From contig WRHH01000012.1 of the NCBI GenBank assembly GCA_009783355.1, positions 1 to 60,331 of the forward strand: a DNA stretch of 60,331 bases. The letters are read 5' to 3'. Below the pieces are notes generated by a model. That model ran no database searches, was not told where the DNA came from, and saw only the letters and a program-made list of their open reading frames with translations. Source of the DNA: Synergistaceae bacterium (GTDB lineage Bacteria; Synergistota; Synergistia; Synergistales; Aminobacteriaceae). Position 1 is the first letter of the stretch, and every line of letters starts with the position of its first letter. The position numbers and the translations under genes were made by a program. Of this stretch, positions 9,443 to 19,459 are shown piece after piece.

Positions 9443-11776
9443 ATGAAAAAATTCAAGTTTATATTAGCGCTTATGTTTGTAATGGTTTTAGTTCCCTACG
9501 CATTTGCAGGAGAGCTGGATACATTAAAGTCTCCAGCGGAAGAGAACAATTGGGTAAGGACAACTAACAGTCAGGAAGTGGTTGACTATGTCAAAAAAGT
9601 GGCCGCGAACAGCGAAGGACGAATTCGCTACGAAGATATGGGGTATACAGTTTTCGGAAGACCGCTGCCGCTGGCGATAGTGGGTGTTCCCACCGCTCCA
9701 AAATCGCCCGCTGAAGTTGGCAACCGAATAGTAATTCATATCCAGTGCAACATTCACTCGGGAGAGGTTGAAGGTAAAGAGGCTTCGCTCATATTGCTGC
9801 GCGAGATAGCGCAGGGGAAATGGGACGATCTCCTCAAGGACGCTGTGCTGTTGTACAACTCCAATTTCAACCCCGACGGAAACGATGCGTTAGGCACATG
9901 GAGAGCCAGCTCTCAACCAAAACCAACATTAGTTGGTACCCGTACTAATGCGCAAGGCTTTAACCTCAACCGCGACTTCGTGAGGCTGGCGTCTCCTGAG
10001 ACAAGAGCTCACGTCAAACTATGGCGAAAATGGAACCCTGTTATCGTTCTCGACGAACACGCAACAGACGGTGTGAGACATCGTCATCCGCTGAATTATA
10101 ACTCCGGGCTAAATCCGAACGCTGACCACGACTTCAAGAACTTCAACCGCCTTTTCATGGAGAGCGTTTTTGGAGTTGGAATCGGTCCCAATTCCGACCC
10201 GGCCAATAACTACTTCCGAAAATACATGACGGAACTCTTTACGAAAGAACCGGAGCTTTTCACAGATAATCGACCGCCTCTCACTGCATCTGTAAGAGTT
10301 GTTCCATATATGGAAAGCTATGCGGGAACAGCAGTATCCACGATTGATGGCGTATATGAGAGGAGGCCCACTGCTTTCTTGGCAGGCGGCAGCGAATCCG
10401 TGCGCACCACCACGGCAATGCCGACAATTAAAAACAGGCTGACCCTTCTACTGGAGTGTCATTCCCATAACGAATACCGTTACAGGGTGCATACACAATA
10501 CGCCGCGACCATAAGCGCGATTGAGCATTTGACAAAACAGAAGGACGCAATCCACAGCTACTTAAAAGCAAAGGATGAAGAAGCGACCAATCGTACGGAC
10601 GCTACCCTTAGCGAGTGGAAGATTTACCCCTCGTTCAATGGAAACCCTGTGAGCGATGACTATGACCTTGGATTCGGCAAAGGGCTTATCACAATAGAAG
10701 GATACGCTTATACGAAGGATGCAAGCGGAGACAGGACAGTCAACACAGTCGACCCGACTGAGAACAGGGTATGGGAGAATTTGGAATGCCGAACAAGATT
10801 CGTACCGACCAGCGAAGTGCCTATGGGCGCCCTATATATTCTGGACCCTGCGGCACAGTCGTCAGTAGAAGTGCTTTTGATGCACGGAGTCAAAGTTTCC
10901 AGGCTAAAAGAGGACGTTGTCATTCCTGCCGATAAAATGCTCAAGTTCTACAACCCCGCCCAAGCGAGAGGTAACTGGACTGTATCCCTTAATAGCACTC
11001 CCTATGAAGGAAGCGCGGTTGTAAACCTTGGCTCCATAGTGGCTAACTGGAATCCGCTTTCGAATGATTTAGTCTCAACAAAGGGGCACTATGTAATTTC
11101 GACAGCCCAGCCGTTTGGAAAATTCGCGGCTTTCCTGCTTGAACCAAGGGCGAGCGATGGACTCTGCTATTGGGGCTTCTGGAACGAGCAGTTGTTCAGC
11201 ACAGAGAACAGCGCCGGCGGAAGCTTTGATATAGTTAAGACCTCCAGTTATGCGGTAATACCAGAATCAGCTCTTGAGCAACTTGTCCTTCCGGAGGACG
11301 AGGAACAGGCGCCTCCGTTAAAAGGAGATGAAATTGAGGCTATATTCGCGAGCGGCGAGCTTCCTGAGGGCGTTACGATCACACAGGAAACTATGAGTGA
11401 TGGATCTGTCCGTTTCTACTTCACACAAGACGAGGCTTTTGTAAATGACGGAGTGATTTTTGACGGAAATATGCTTGCTGACGGTTGGGTGTTGGCAGGA
11501 GTCGATCCATTCATGGGAAGCGGCTGGAAATTGAGTATCGTAGATAACCAAATTGTGGCGACTTTCAGCGATGATGTAGATAATGCCAAAGTGATGATAA
11601 CTCTTCTTAACTACCATAAACCTCCATCCAATGAAGTTGAGGTGCGTACGCTTTGGGTGAGTTTTAGTGGTGAAAAGGAAGTATTATCCCGCAAATCAGG
11701 CGGCGGTTGCGAAATTGGCCTTGCTATTTTGGGGCTGCTTGCCTTTGTGCCGTTCTTTGTGAGAAAAGGGAAATAG
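9443..11776 (+). CDS. secreted M14-family zinc carboxypeptidase with Synergist-CTERM tail
   Basis: 777 residues. A signal peptide (about 1-22, ending YAFAGE) precedes an M14 peptidase domain: the zinc ligand pair in IHSGEVEGKEA (His105, Glu108), NLNRDFVRL and the LLLECHSHNEYRYR block near 340. A domain of unknown type follows, then a beta-rich segment (about 660-750) similar to one in the C26 protein at 39915 (shared DGW...DDVDN pattern). The C-terminus is GGGCEIGLAILGLLAFVPFF plus a basic RKGK end, a Synergist-CTERM-type tail likely to direct processing and surface attachment. It probably digests peptides outside the cytoplasm to feed amino acid fermentation. AGGATG ribosome binding site; transcribed alone. 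Confidence 0.85.
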   Translation: MKKFKFILALMFVMVLVPYAFAGELDTLKSPAEENNWVRTTNSQEVVDYVKKVAANSEGRIRYEDMGYTVFGRPLPLAIVGVPTAPKSPAEVGNRIVIHIQCNIHSGEVEGKEASLILLREIAQGKWDDLLKDAVLLYNSNFNPDGNDALGTWRASSQPKPTLVGTRTNAQGFNLNRDFVRLASPETRAHVKLWRKWNPVIVLDEHATDGVRHRHPLNYNSGLNPNADHDFKNFNRLFMESVFGVGIGPNSDPANNYFRKYMTELFTKEPELFTDNRPPLTASVRVVPYMESYAGTAVSTIDGVYERRPTAFLAGGSESVRTTTAMPTIKNRLTLLLECHSHNEYRYRVHTQYAATISAIEHLTKQKDAIHSYLKAKDEEATNRTDATLSEWKIYPSFNGNPVSDDYDLGFGKGLITIEGYAYTKDASGDRTVNTVDPTENRVWENLECRTRFVPTSEVPMGALYILDPAAQSSVEVLLMHGVKVSRLKEDVVIPADKMLKFYNPAQARGNWTVSLNSTPYEGSAVVNLGSIVANWNPLSNDLVSTKGHYVISTAQPFGKFAAFLLEPRASDGLCYWGFWNEQLFSTENSAGGSFDIVKTSSYAVIPESALEQLVLPEDEEQAPPLKGDEIEAIFASGELPEGVTITQETMSDGSVRFYFTQDEAFVNDGVIFDGNMLADGWVLAGVDPFMGSGWKLSIVDNQIVATFSDDVDNAKVMITLLNYHKPPSNEVEVRTLWVSFSGEKEVLSRKSGGGCEIGLAILGLLAFVPFFVRKGK

Positions 11777-11798
11777 TATTATAATTTAATAATCGAAT

Positions 11799-11935
11799 GG
11801 GGCTGTAACAAAAGCAACAAAAACGGGCGGTTCGCGAACCGCCCCTGTAGCATATTGTGCAAGAGATACGACATAACCACTATATATTGCGTATTATTTA
11901 GTCTTCTATGACTTTTGTTACATTGTTGCAACCCC
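11799..11935. repeat. MITE-like intergenic repeat, degenerate copy
   Basis: Starts GGGGCTGTAACAAAAG and ends with CTTTTGTTACATTG...ACCCC, the degenerate right end of the same terminal inverted repeat seen intact at 57994-58113. It contains a perfect 20-base palindrome (GGGCGGTTCG/CGAACCGCCC, 11825-11844) and an ACCACTATATATTG segment also present in the 57994 copy. The hairpin may double as a terminator for the M14 gene. Confidence 0.7.
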
Positions 11936-11968
11936 TATAATACTTTATAACATGAAAGGGATATGGCT

Positions 11969-12727
11969 ATGCGATCTTTCAGGAATACACTTTTATTGTG
12001 GATACGTTGTTTAACTGTTTTTGTTTTGTTTGCGCTTGTTTGCTTTGCGCCCGAAGCGAGAGCGTCCACGTTCACACCGGCGCCCACGTTCACGCCCACG
12101 CTCTCGCCGGATTATCCTTTGGCGTCAAATGACAGAAGAGTCATTGTGGGCAACGCGATTTTCGAGGAAGCATTCAAAAAGCTCGATAAAGAACTCGAAA
12201 TCGCTACTGAAGGGTACGCGAGGAAACTTAGGCCTGAAATACAAGTTATATTTGACGAGTGCCAAATGGACTGGAAAGTGTATTTTGAGACCGAAAGAGT
12301 GGCTTTCAGGCCGACAAACGTCTGGACGAGGAGCAACCCGAAGAGTAAGAAGTATGAGAACCTACATCAGCAAAACTTATTGTTTGCGATGAAATTCAGG
12401 CTTGAACAAATAAAAATGTATAAGGATAAAATCATCACGACGCCGGATTACAATGAAGAGGAAGAAAGAGTACTACTTATGGAGATTAAAGAGGCTAAAT
12501 ACCGTGTTAACGTTTGGACGGAGGAACGGATGCGCTATCGTGTGTACAGGGCGGAAAGCGCTTGGGAAAATTATTGTGAAAGCGCAAGAAAGTTCGCGCG
12601 AGTCATTGGTTTCGACCAAACGCAGATTACGAAGCAGGATTTTCAGCTTTTGGAGTATCGTAACGCCCTCTTGTCCAGACAAAGAGAAGCTCTTTTCCGC
12701 ATAAAGTTCGAAGCGGAGGAATTATAG
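11969..12727 (+). CDS. secreted protein of unknown function, possibly LprI-like repeats
   Basis: About 252 residues with a signal peptide (hydrophobic core LTVFVLFALVCFA, cleavage near ARAS) and a short Thr-Pro-rich linker (TFTPAPTFTPTLSP). The remaining chain is charged and helical. Two segments, KLRPEIQVIFDECQMDWKVY and the later EERMRYRVYRAESAWENYCE, each with an aromatic/Cys pattern, resemble the LprI/DUF1311 lysozyme-inhibitor motif, but only loosely. I chose ATG 11969 (GAAAGGG 8 bases upstream) over ATG 11963. No Synergist-CTERM tail is present. Function is not assigned. Confidence 0.6.
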   Translation: MRSFRNTLLLWIRCLTVFVLFALVCFAPEARASTFTPAPTFTPTLSPDYPLASNDRRVIVGNAIFEEAFKKLDKELEIATEGYARKLRPEIQVIFDECQMDWKVYFETERVAFRPTNVWTRSNPKSKKYENLHQQNLLFAMKFRLEQIKMYKDKIITTPDYNEEEERVLLMEIKEAKYRVNVWTEERMRYRVYRAESAWENYCESARKFARVIGFDQTQITKQDFQLLEYRNALLSRQREALFRIKFEAEEL

Positions 12728-12767
12728 ACATTCTGAAAGTTCGTAAAAATATCGATGTATTGACAGG

Positions 12768-12803
12768 CCGGCGCATGAGAAAACTCATACGCCGGTCGTT
12801 TTT
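12768..12803 (+). terminator. intrinsic terminator
   Basis: CCGGCGCATGAG / CTCATACGCCGG with an AAAA loop, then TCG and a T-run. Nearly the same stem recurs at 16022-16055, after the first M20 gene. Confidence 0.9.
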
Positions 12804-12932
12804 TATTCATATTATGCTATAAAAAATGAAACAATAATATATTGCATTTTTTTCGTTTTTTTTATAAAGTTGTAGAGTAGATAATTTTTAATATTTATAG
12901 ATTATCTAACATTTCAAAGGAGAGTGAAGAAT

Positions 12933-15900
12933 GTGAAGTTCAAGAAATTGTTTTTTGTAGTGTTTGTTTTTGCCTTGCTGATTTCCATTTCAGCAGCAGT
13001 GGCAATTGTCCCCGAGCATGCCAACCCGCTTAAAAAAGGAGTGAATGACCGCAGCTTCATGGTTGATAACTATAGTAAAGAGGTATCTGACCGTATCGAA
13101 GCTTTAAGGCCGCGTCTCATTGGGGACGCACAGGGCCTTGCAAAAATCGACAGCTATACAGGAAACTATGATGACAGAGGCTACATATGGCCTTCCCCGG
13201 GTGGAACAGCGGTAGTCAAGTATTTGACCGGGATAGCGCAAGAATTGGGTTTGAGGACCAGAATCGTGACTCCAAGTTCGACAAATCCTCCTGTCCCGGT
13301 TTACGCGACAAATAATAACGTCGCAGATCCAAATGGCGCTGCTTACGCTATTATTGAGATAGGCCCTGAGGATGCTGTTGAAAGCATCGGAATTTTGTCC
13401 CATATGGATACGATACATGACGGCATGCGTATCGACTACGAGTCATCAATTGGCGTTGTCGATATGAATAAGACCGCCGGTAAGCTCTGGAACTTGGGCG
13501 GGATTCTTTCGGGCAAAGAGATTATTGACCCCGTGACGGGCAGGACAGCAATTATGGGAAGAGGGCTGGACGATGATAAAGGCCCCGCTATTCCTGAAAT
13601 ATACGCGCTTAAAGCAATACAAGACTCAGGAGTGCCGCTAAAGAGGAAAATATGGATAGTGCTCGGCACGGACGAAGAAGGCGGTCAAGGTTTCCAGTGC
13701 ATGAGCGCGTTCTCAAGGTTGGAGCACCTGCCGAAACTTTCTTTCTGCCCGGATGCTGCCGAGGCTACTATGCGCCTTACCGAGAATGTGATGTGGTACG
13801 CTCGCGGTTTCATATCATGGGATAATCCCGGTAATGACAATATAACGCTGCGTTTCCCCGGGGTACTGGAACGCGAAGAATATGCCCTCAGCAATAATAC
13901 TGCGGCAAACGGTCCCGGTACATTTGCGAGATGGAAAGCCACATATAACGCTTACCACGTTGGATCGCTAGTAGGCACCAATACTCCGACCGGTTTCGGT
14001 AATGGCTGGGGGTTACAGCTTAAGACAGCAGCGTGGTTAGTCTGCGATGAAGAAGTAACGGCAGGCCTTTTATACGCCGATGCTATGAAGATTAGAGAGG
14101 CATACATAGATAAATATTGGACATATCTGCAGACATTTAACTATTATCCTCCATTTATCACAAAACCGAAGACTATTGACGACGGTCCCCCCAATCCACG
14201 CTTGAATCCGGACGGAACTCCTGAATATGGACGCTGGGACGTTGGTATTGATGTTCAACTCGTAAAATCAAACCCCGATAAGCCTTTCCAAGATACCGTA
14301 CAGATAATAACAAGAGGCATAAACTGGCGTTTCACCGAGCAGCAGGGAACGAATTCGAGACAGATTCTGGTGGATTTCCTGGCGAACCTCACCATGCCAA
14401 ACGGAGCGACAGCGCGTTGGCATGAAGCCATAAAGAGAATAAACAAAGTCTTCCCGTATGGCGAAGCGTCGCCCGGCAAGGAAACATACAGAGCGGCTCA
14501 TTTGTTCGACACGGTGGGAGTTCTCGCGCACTTCAATGAAATCACGCCTTCTCTGACTACAAATGTTGGAAACAGAAACATGAGCATTCCCGGCGCTTCA
14601 TGGGATCTCGACGTTGCTTACAATTTAGCCAATCCGACGAGACCAGGCGCAAGGACAGTAAATTATGTCGGACAAAATACTGAAGATGTCGGACAGCTTT
14701 ACTTTGAACTTCGTTTCCTGTATCCGATGGTTCCGTATGACGACGAGTGGTTTTTACCTTCAACCGAGCAAACGAATTTGGATTATTTCCCGACAGTACA
14801 GGCGCGGAAGGTCAGAGCGGCAATGGCTGCAGCTGGAATAGGCTCCTCGGATATCGATCCCGGCGTCGCTGCCGGGCGTAACCAGAGCGTGGCCGTCACG
14901 AGCGGTGGATTCTTCTCCTATAACCAGGCTTCAGGAGGCTCCGGAATAAACAGCACCACAGCTTTTGCAGTGCCAAATTATTATACTTCGTATGTTCATG
15001 ACAGCACGCAGTTTGGGCTTCGCGCGAGCAACGCGTTTTTCAGAGAGCAAGGGATTCCATATAGGGATACGCTTTGCGGTCAGAACGGAGGAAACTATTC
15101 AAGAATTTTCCGCCCGGGCAACGTAAACAACACTAACGGAAATGCCAGCAGCAGAACAGCCCCTCCTATAGCGGGAACAGTTGTCGGCGTTGGATCCTGG
15201 GGTGGAAAAGTTGGATATCACGCTTATAATGAGCGCATTGAGCCCGACGGGTTTATTGCATATGCCAATAAAATTGCAATGATGGTAGGCGACGCCGCGC
15301 AGGGCAGATATCACACCTATGACGTGAGGGGAAACGGAAACACTCAACCAAGAATGGTATTCCGTTTGGAAAATGTGCAGACCCTTCCCACTTATGCAGA
15401 ACTTGGAGGCGCGCCTTCAAGTACAACCACAAATCCGAATGTGAATACATGGGATTATAAACTCAAGGAAGACGTTTATATTTCGGAGTTCAACGAGCTT
15501 CCCGGCATAATGGCTGAGCTTGAGGCAAAAGGAGTTCTTCCTGTCGATCCGGAAACAAATGTCGATTTCCTGTTTGGAAGAAAATTCCTTATGAAGGGCA
15601 TTCCGGCAAACGGAGCGCTGGAGCTCTCCGTCAAAGTCGACGGCCCGGAAAAAGGGCAAAAGCAGCATCTGGTTGTAGCCGGAGAACTTGCGGACGGTTC
15701 GGGTTGGGATGTAGTTAACAACAACGCTGCGGATAAGCTTGAAACCTTGGCAAAAGTAGCTACGGGGTCGAAATTTGACAAAGCAGTAGCGAGCGATGAC
15801 GTAGTTAATACCCGTTTGGTCGCGTTCCTTGTCACGGAGCCGGATACTGGCGGAAGCGATGACGATGACTGCAAAGATCAGATAAAGAATTGGCTTGAAG

Positions 15901-15986
15901 AGTTGTGCGAGGAAGGTTGTAACGCCGGAATTCCAATGCTGGGCGTATTGGCTTTGGTCGCGATTATTCTTCGCAGAAAATTTTAA
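12933..15986 (+). CDS. secreted M20-family metallopeptidase with Synergist-CTERM tail (copy 1)
   Basis: About 1017 residues. A signal peptide is followed by an M20 (PepV-like) dipeptidase domain: ILSHMDT (first zinc His/Asp, about residues 157-159), GRGLDDDKGPA (bridging Asp), LGTDEEGG (catalytic Glu pair near 248) and FCPDAAE (another ligand). A long lid-like region with no recognised name follows. The C-terminus has an Asp run, a CKDQIKNWLEELCEEGCNAG module, a hydrophobic helix and RRKF, the Synergist-CTERM tail. I start at GTG 12933 (GGAGA 9 bases upstream), which matches the MKFKK start of its tandem paralogue at 16203; GTG 12924 sits on the binding site itself. Likely role: extracellular peptide hydrolysis. 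Confidence 0.85.
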   Translation: MKFKKLFFVVFVFALLISISAAVAIVPEHANPLKKGVNDRSFMVDNYSKEVSDRIEALRPRLIGDAQGLAKIDSYTGNYDDRGYIWPSPGGTAVVKYLTGIAQELGLRTRIVTPSSTNPPVPVYATNNNVADPNGAAYAIIEIGPEDAVESIGILSHMDTIHDGMRIDYESSIGVVDMNKTAGKLWNLGGILSGKEIIDPVTGRTAIMGRGLDDDKGPAIPEIYALKAIQDSGVPLKRKIWIVLGTDEEGGQGFQCMSAFSRLEHLPKLSFCPDAAEATMRLTENVMWYARGFISWDNPGNDNITLRFPGVLEREEYALSNNTAANGPGTFARWKATYNAYHVGSLVGTNTPTGFGNGWGLQLKTAAWLVCDEEVTAGLLYADAMKIREAYIDKYWTYLQTFNYYPPFITKPKTIDDGPPNPRLNPDGTPEYGRWDVGIDVQLVKSNPDKPFQDTVQIITRGINWRFTEQQGTNSRQILVDFLANLTMPNGATARWHEAIKRINKVFPYGEASPGKETYRAAHLFDTVGVLAHFNEITPSLTTNVGNRNMSIPGASWDLDVAYNLANPTRPGARTVNYVGQNTEDVGQLYFELRFLYPMVPYDDEWFLPSTEQTNLDYFPTVQARKVRAAMAAAGIGSSDIDPGVAAGRNQSVAVTSGGFFSYNQASGGSGINSTTAFAVPNYYTSYVHDSTQFGLRASNAFFREQGIPYRDTLCGQNGGNYSRIFRPGNVNNTNGNASSRTAPPIAGTVVGVGSWGGKVGYHAYNERIEPDGFIAYANKIAMMVGDAAQGRYHTYDVRGNGNTQPRMVFRLENVQTLPTYAELGGAPSSTTTNPNVNTWDYKLKEDVYISEFNELPGIMAELEAKGVLPVDPETNVDFLFGRKFLMKGIPANGALELSVKVDGPEKGQKQHLVVAGELADGSGWDVVNNNAADKLETLAKVATGSKFDKAVASDDVVNTRLVAFLVTEPDTGGSDDDDCKDQIKNWLEELCEEGCNAGIPMLGVLALVAIILRRKF

Positions 15987-16021
15987 TTCTTTGAAATAGA
16001 AATATTTTGATTTAAGTGCTG

Positions 16022-16055
16022 CCGGCGTATGAGAAAAATCATACGCCGGTCGTTT
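16022..16055 (+). terminator. intrinsic terminator between the two M20 genes
   Basis: CCGGCGTATGA / TCATACGCCGG with a GAAAAA loop, followed by TCGTTTATTTA. Near-duplicate of the hairpin at 12768, which suggests that the M20 gene was duplicated together with its flanks. Confidence 0.8.
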
Positions 16056-16202
16056 ATTTAAATATTGCTAATAGTTTATATTGTTAGTTATTTATGTGAG
16101 GCTATAGTATTTTATATTTTGCAAGTCTATAATATTTAATAATTCTATGGATAAATTTCATAGATATTTAATTAAATGAATTTAATAAGGAGGAAAATGA
16201 TA

Positions 16203-19200
16203 ATGAAGTTTAAGAAATTGCTATGTATTGTTCTTACTTTAGTTTTCCTGTCCGGGGTTTCGGTCGTTTTGGCCGATCCGTGGCCGGTAGAGGAAGAAGA
16301 AGTAAAGACGACCGTCTTCTACAGAGGACAGGAGTATCTACCGGAGGATTTAACGGTAGATCAGATGAAAGAAGCCCTTGGATGGTACATGGGACCTCCA
16401 AAAGGAATGTCTACGTTTGCGGTTCCTGAAAGCGGCAACCCGCTCAGGTCTGACAGGGCAAACCAGCCCAGCTTTATTGTTGATAATTACGGCGATGAAA
16501 TAGCCAACCGTATTGACGCTTTAAGACCACGTCTCGTCGGTGATATTCAGGGAGCTGTAAAAATCAACAGCTGGGGAAGCTATAACAACAGCGGAGCTTC
16601 ATGGCCTTTCCCGAGCGTAACTGAGATGGGAAATTATTATGCCGGTATAGCTGCAGATTTGGGACTTAGAGTGAGAATTGTCCCTGCAAATTCAACAACT
16701 CCTCCAATTTCTTCAGCAACAGGCACGGCGTACGTAATTGTTGAGGTAGGCCCGGAAGACGCAGTGGAGTGCGTAATGATCCTTACTCATATGGATACCC
16801 AAACCGACTCTTTGCGTTTTGACTACGAGTCCTCAATTAACAGTCCTAATCCGTCTGTTCTCAAACATTGGGACTTAGGCGGATTCCTTTCAGGCAAGGA
16901 AATTATTGACCCCGTGACGGGCAGGCAGGCAATAGTCGGAAGGGGAACTGACGACGATAAAGTTACCGGTATCCCCGAAATGTACGCGCTTAAGGCGCTT
17001 AAAGAATCCGGTGTGCCTTTGAAGAGAAGGGTGCAGCTGCTTCTCGGCACAGGAGAGGAAAATGCCGGCAGCCCGGGCGCTAATGCGTTTGCAAGGTTGG
17101 AGACGTTCCCGAAAGTTTCGTACGTTGCTGACGTCAGCGACGGTTCGCTCCGCCTTACGCAGAACCAGATGTGGTACGCAAGAGGCGTGTTGTCATGGGA
17201 TAATCCCTCAAATGACAATATCAAACTGCGTTTCCCTGCGGCGCTTCCACGCGATGAATACGCTCTCAGCAACACGTCAGCTGCTGGCGGATCAGGTACA
17301 TTTGCAAGATGGAAAGCCACTTATGATGCTTATCACGTTGGCTCTTTAGTGGGTTCAACTCAGGCAAGCAGCTATGGTAACTGGGGGCTTCAGCTTAAGA
17401 CAGTCGCATGGTTAGTCTGCGATGAAGAATCAGTAGCCGGGCTCATATACGCCGATGCCATGGAACTTAGAAAAACATATATAAAGAAGTATTATACATA
17501 TCTTCAAAACCAGAACTACTACAAGCCTTTTATTGTTGAGCCGACAAACATTGATGCTGGCCCCGCTGGCGCTGTTAACCCCCGCATAGGCCCGGATGGC
17601 GCGCCTGAATATGGACGCTGGGACATCGGAATTGATGTTCAGGTTGTGAAGTCTCCCGGTTCAGATCTCCAAAACACAGTACAAATTATAGCAAGGGGCA
17701 TGAACTGGCGTTACACCGAACAATACGGGCAGAATTCAAGGCAAATATTGATGGATTTCCTGGCGAATCTCAATTTACCTGCGGGCAAGACAGCGCGTTG
17801 GCAAGAAGCCATGAAGAGAATTGCGAAGGTCTTCCCGTACGGTCAGGCTGAGCCCGGCAAGGACACTTGGAGAGCGGCTCACCTGTTTGACACGGTTGGA
17901 GTTCAGGCGTATTTCCATGAACTCACCCCTTCTCTAACTACAGCGCCGGGAAATAGAAATATGACCATTGCTTCACAGGATTGGGAGATTGACGTTGTTT
18001 CCAATGTTACAAATCCGACGGCCCCTGCTGCAAGGACTGTAAATTATGTTGGTCAAAATATGGAAGACGTCGGGCAGCTTTACTTTGAGCTTCGTTTCCT
18101 GTACCCGATGGCGCCGTTTGACGACGATTGGTTTAAGCCTTCGGCAGAAGCGAACAACAGAGATTACCTTCCGACCGTACAGGCGGAGAAAGTCAGAGCG
18201 GCAATGGCGGCAGCCGGCATAGGCACCACGACTCTTGCGGCAGGCAGCAATTATAACAGCACGACCGCTGTTGTTAACGGAATTTCGGGTTTCAACCAGA
18301 CTTCCGGTGGTTCAGGAATAAACAATACTACAGCTTACGGAGTTCCTACATACTACTCTTCGTATACTCATGACTGCGTACAGTTTGCGCTTCGTTCCAC
18401 CAACGCCTATTACAAAGCGAACGATATTCCGTGGAGAGAGACGCTTTGCGGTCAAGCGGGAACAAACTATGGAACTATTTTCCGCGTAAGTAATATAAAT
18501 TATGGAAATGTCAACGGCTTTACAGCTCCTCCTCATGCTGGAACTGCCGTAGGACTTGGACACTGGGGCGGGAAGAACGGGCTCCATTCCTTTAATGAGC
18601 GCGTTGAGCCAGACGGGCTTATTGGCTTTGCCAACAGGGTCGCGACGGTGCTCGGCGACGCAGCTCATGGAAGATATCACACCTATGACGTAAGTGGAAA
18701 CGGAAATACCCAGCCGAGAATGGTGTTGCGTTTGGAAAATGTTCAAACGACTCCCACTTATTCGGAGCTTTCAAATTCGGCATACACTGCTATACTTAAG
18801 GAGGATGTGTATATTCCTGAGTCCTCGGAACTTCCCGACATAATTACAGCCCTTGAGGCTAAGGGAATTCTTCCCACTGACCCTGATATAGCATACGATT
18901 TCTTGTTCGGAAGAAAATTCCTCATGAAAGGCATTCCTGCAGGCGGGAATTTTGAGCTGACCGTAAAAGTTGGCGCTCCAGAAAAAGATTTCACGCAGCA
19001 TCTCCTTGTAGTCGGAGAGCTTGCGGACGGTTCAGGTTGGGATATAATCAACAACAACGTAGCGGATAAGCTTCAAACCCTTGCAAAAGTTGCGCCGGGA
19101 TCAAAGTTTGATAAGGCTGTAGCCAGTGCTGATATTGTTAATACCCGTATAATCACGTTCCTTATCACGGAGCCGGATGAAGACGACGGCGGCGGCTGTG

Positions 19201-19334
19201 GATTAATCGACGACGACTGCAAAGAACAAATCAAGGATTGGCTGGAAGACATATGCGAGAACGGTTGTAACGCAGGAATTCCTATGTTGGCTATTTTCGC
19301 GTTGGCCGGGCTTATGCTTCGCAGAAAGTTCTAG
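16203..19334 (+). CDS. secreted M20-family metallopeptidase with Synergist-CTERM tail (copy 2)
   Basis: About 1043 residues, paralogous to the gene at 12933 over its whole length. M20 ligands are visible in ILTHMDTQTD, GRGTDDDKVTG and LGTGEENAG. After the signal peptide it has an extra insert of about 50 residues (EEEEVKTTVFYRGQEYLPED onward) that copy 1 lacks. The tail is DDDCKEQIKDWLEDICENGC, then a hydrophobic helix and RRKF. ATG 16203 has GGAGG 9 bases upstream; earlier in-frame ATGs overlap or crowd that site. The two copies lie in tandem with separate terminators, so they are probably regulated separately and may differ in substrate. Confidence 0.85.
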   Translation: MKFKKLLCIVLTLVFLSGVSVVLADPWPVEEEEVKTTVFYRGQEYLPEDLTVDQMKEALGWYMGPPKGMSTFAVPESGNPLRSDRANQPSFIVDNYGDEIANRIDALRPRLVGDIQGAVKINSWGSYNNSGASWPFPSVTEMGNYYAGIAADLGLRVRIVPANSTTPPISSATGTAYVIVEVGPEDAVECVMILTHMDTQTDSLRFDYESSINSPNPSVLKHWDLGGFLSGKEIIDPVTGRQAIVGRGTDDDKVTGIPEMYALKALKESGVPLKRRVQLLLGTGEENAGSPGANAFARLETFPKVSYVADVSDGSLRLTQNQMWYARGVLSWDNPSNDNIKLRFPAALPRDEYALSNTSAAGGSGTFARWKATYDAYHVGSLVGSTQASSYGNWGLQLKTVAWLVCDEESVAGLIYADAMELRKTYIKKYYTYLQNQNYYKPFIVEPTNIDAGPAGAVNPRIGPDGAPEYGRWDIGIDVQVVKSPGSDLQNTVQIIARGMNWRYTEQYGQNSRQILMDFLANLNLPAGKTARWQEAMKRIAKVFPYGQAEPGKDTWRAAHLFDTVGVQAYFHELTPSLTTAPGNRNMTIASQDWEIDVVSNVTNPTAPAARTVNYVGQNMEDVGQLYFELRFLYPMAPFDDDWFKPSAEANNRDYLPTVQAEKVRAAMAAAGIGTTTLAAGSNYNSTTAVVNGISGFNQTSGGSGINNTTAYGVPTYYSSYTHDCVQFALRSTNAYYKANDIPWRETLCGQAGTNYGTIFRVSNINYGNVNGFTAPPHAGTAVGLGHWGGKNGLHSFNERVEPDGLIGFANRVATVLGDAAHGRYHTYDVSGNGNTQPRMVLRLENVQTTPTYSELSNSAYTAILKEDVYIPESSELPDIITALEAKGILPTDPDIAYDFLFGRKFLMKGIPAGGNFELTVKVGAPEKDFTQHLLVVGELADGSGWDIINNNVADKLQTLAKVAPGSKFDKAVASADIVNTRIITFLITEPDEDDGGGCGLIDDDCKEQIKDWLEDICENGCNAGIPMLAIFALAGLMLRRKF

Positions 19335-19380
19335 TCTTTGAAAAGTCTAATTATGTTTTTTAGTTAAGCAATAACAAACA

Positions 19381-19426
19381 GACCAGTGCATGGTATTATG
19401 TTAGACCATGCACTGGTCATTTTTTA
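19381..19426 (+). terminator. intrinsic terminator after the second M20 gene
   Basis: GACCAGTGCATGG / CCATGCACTGGTC, 13 perfect pairs, followed by ATTTTTTATTTA. Confidence 0.92.
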
Positions 19427-19459
19427 TTTAATGCACAGAATAAATTTTAGGAGAATATT

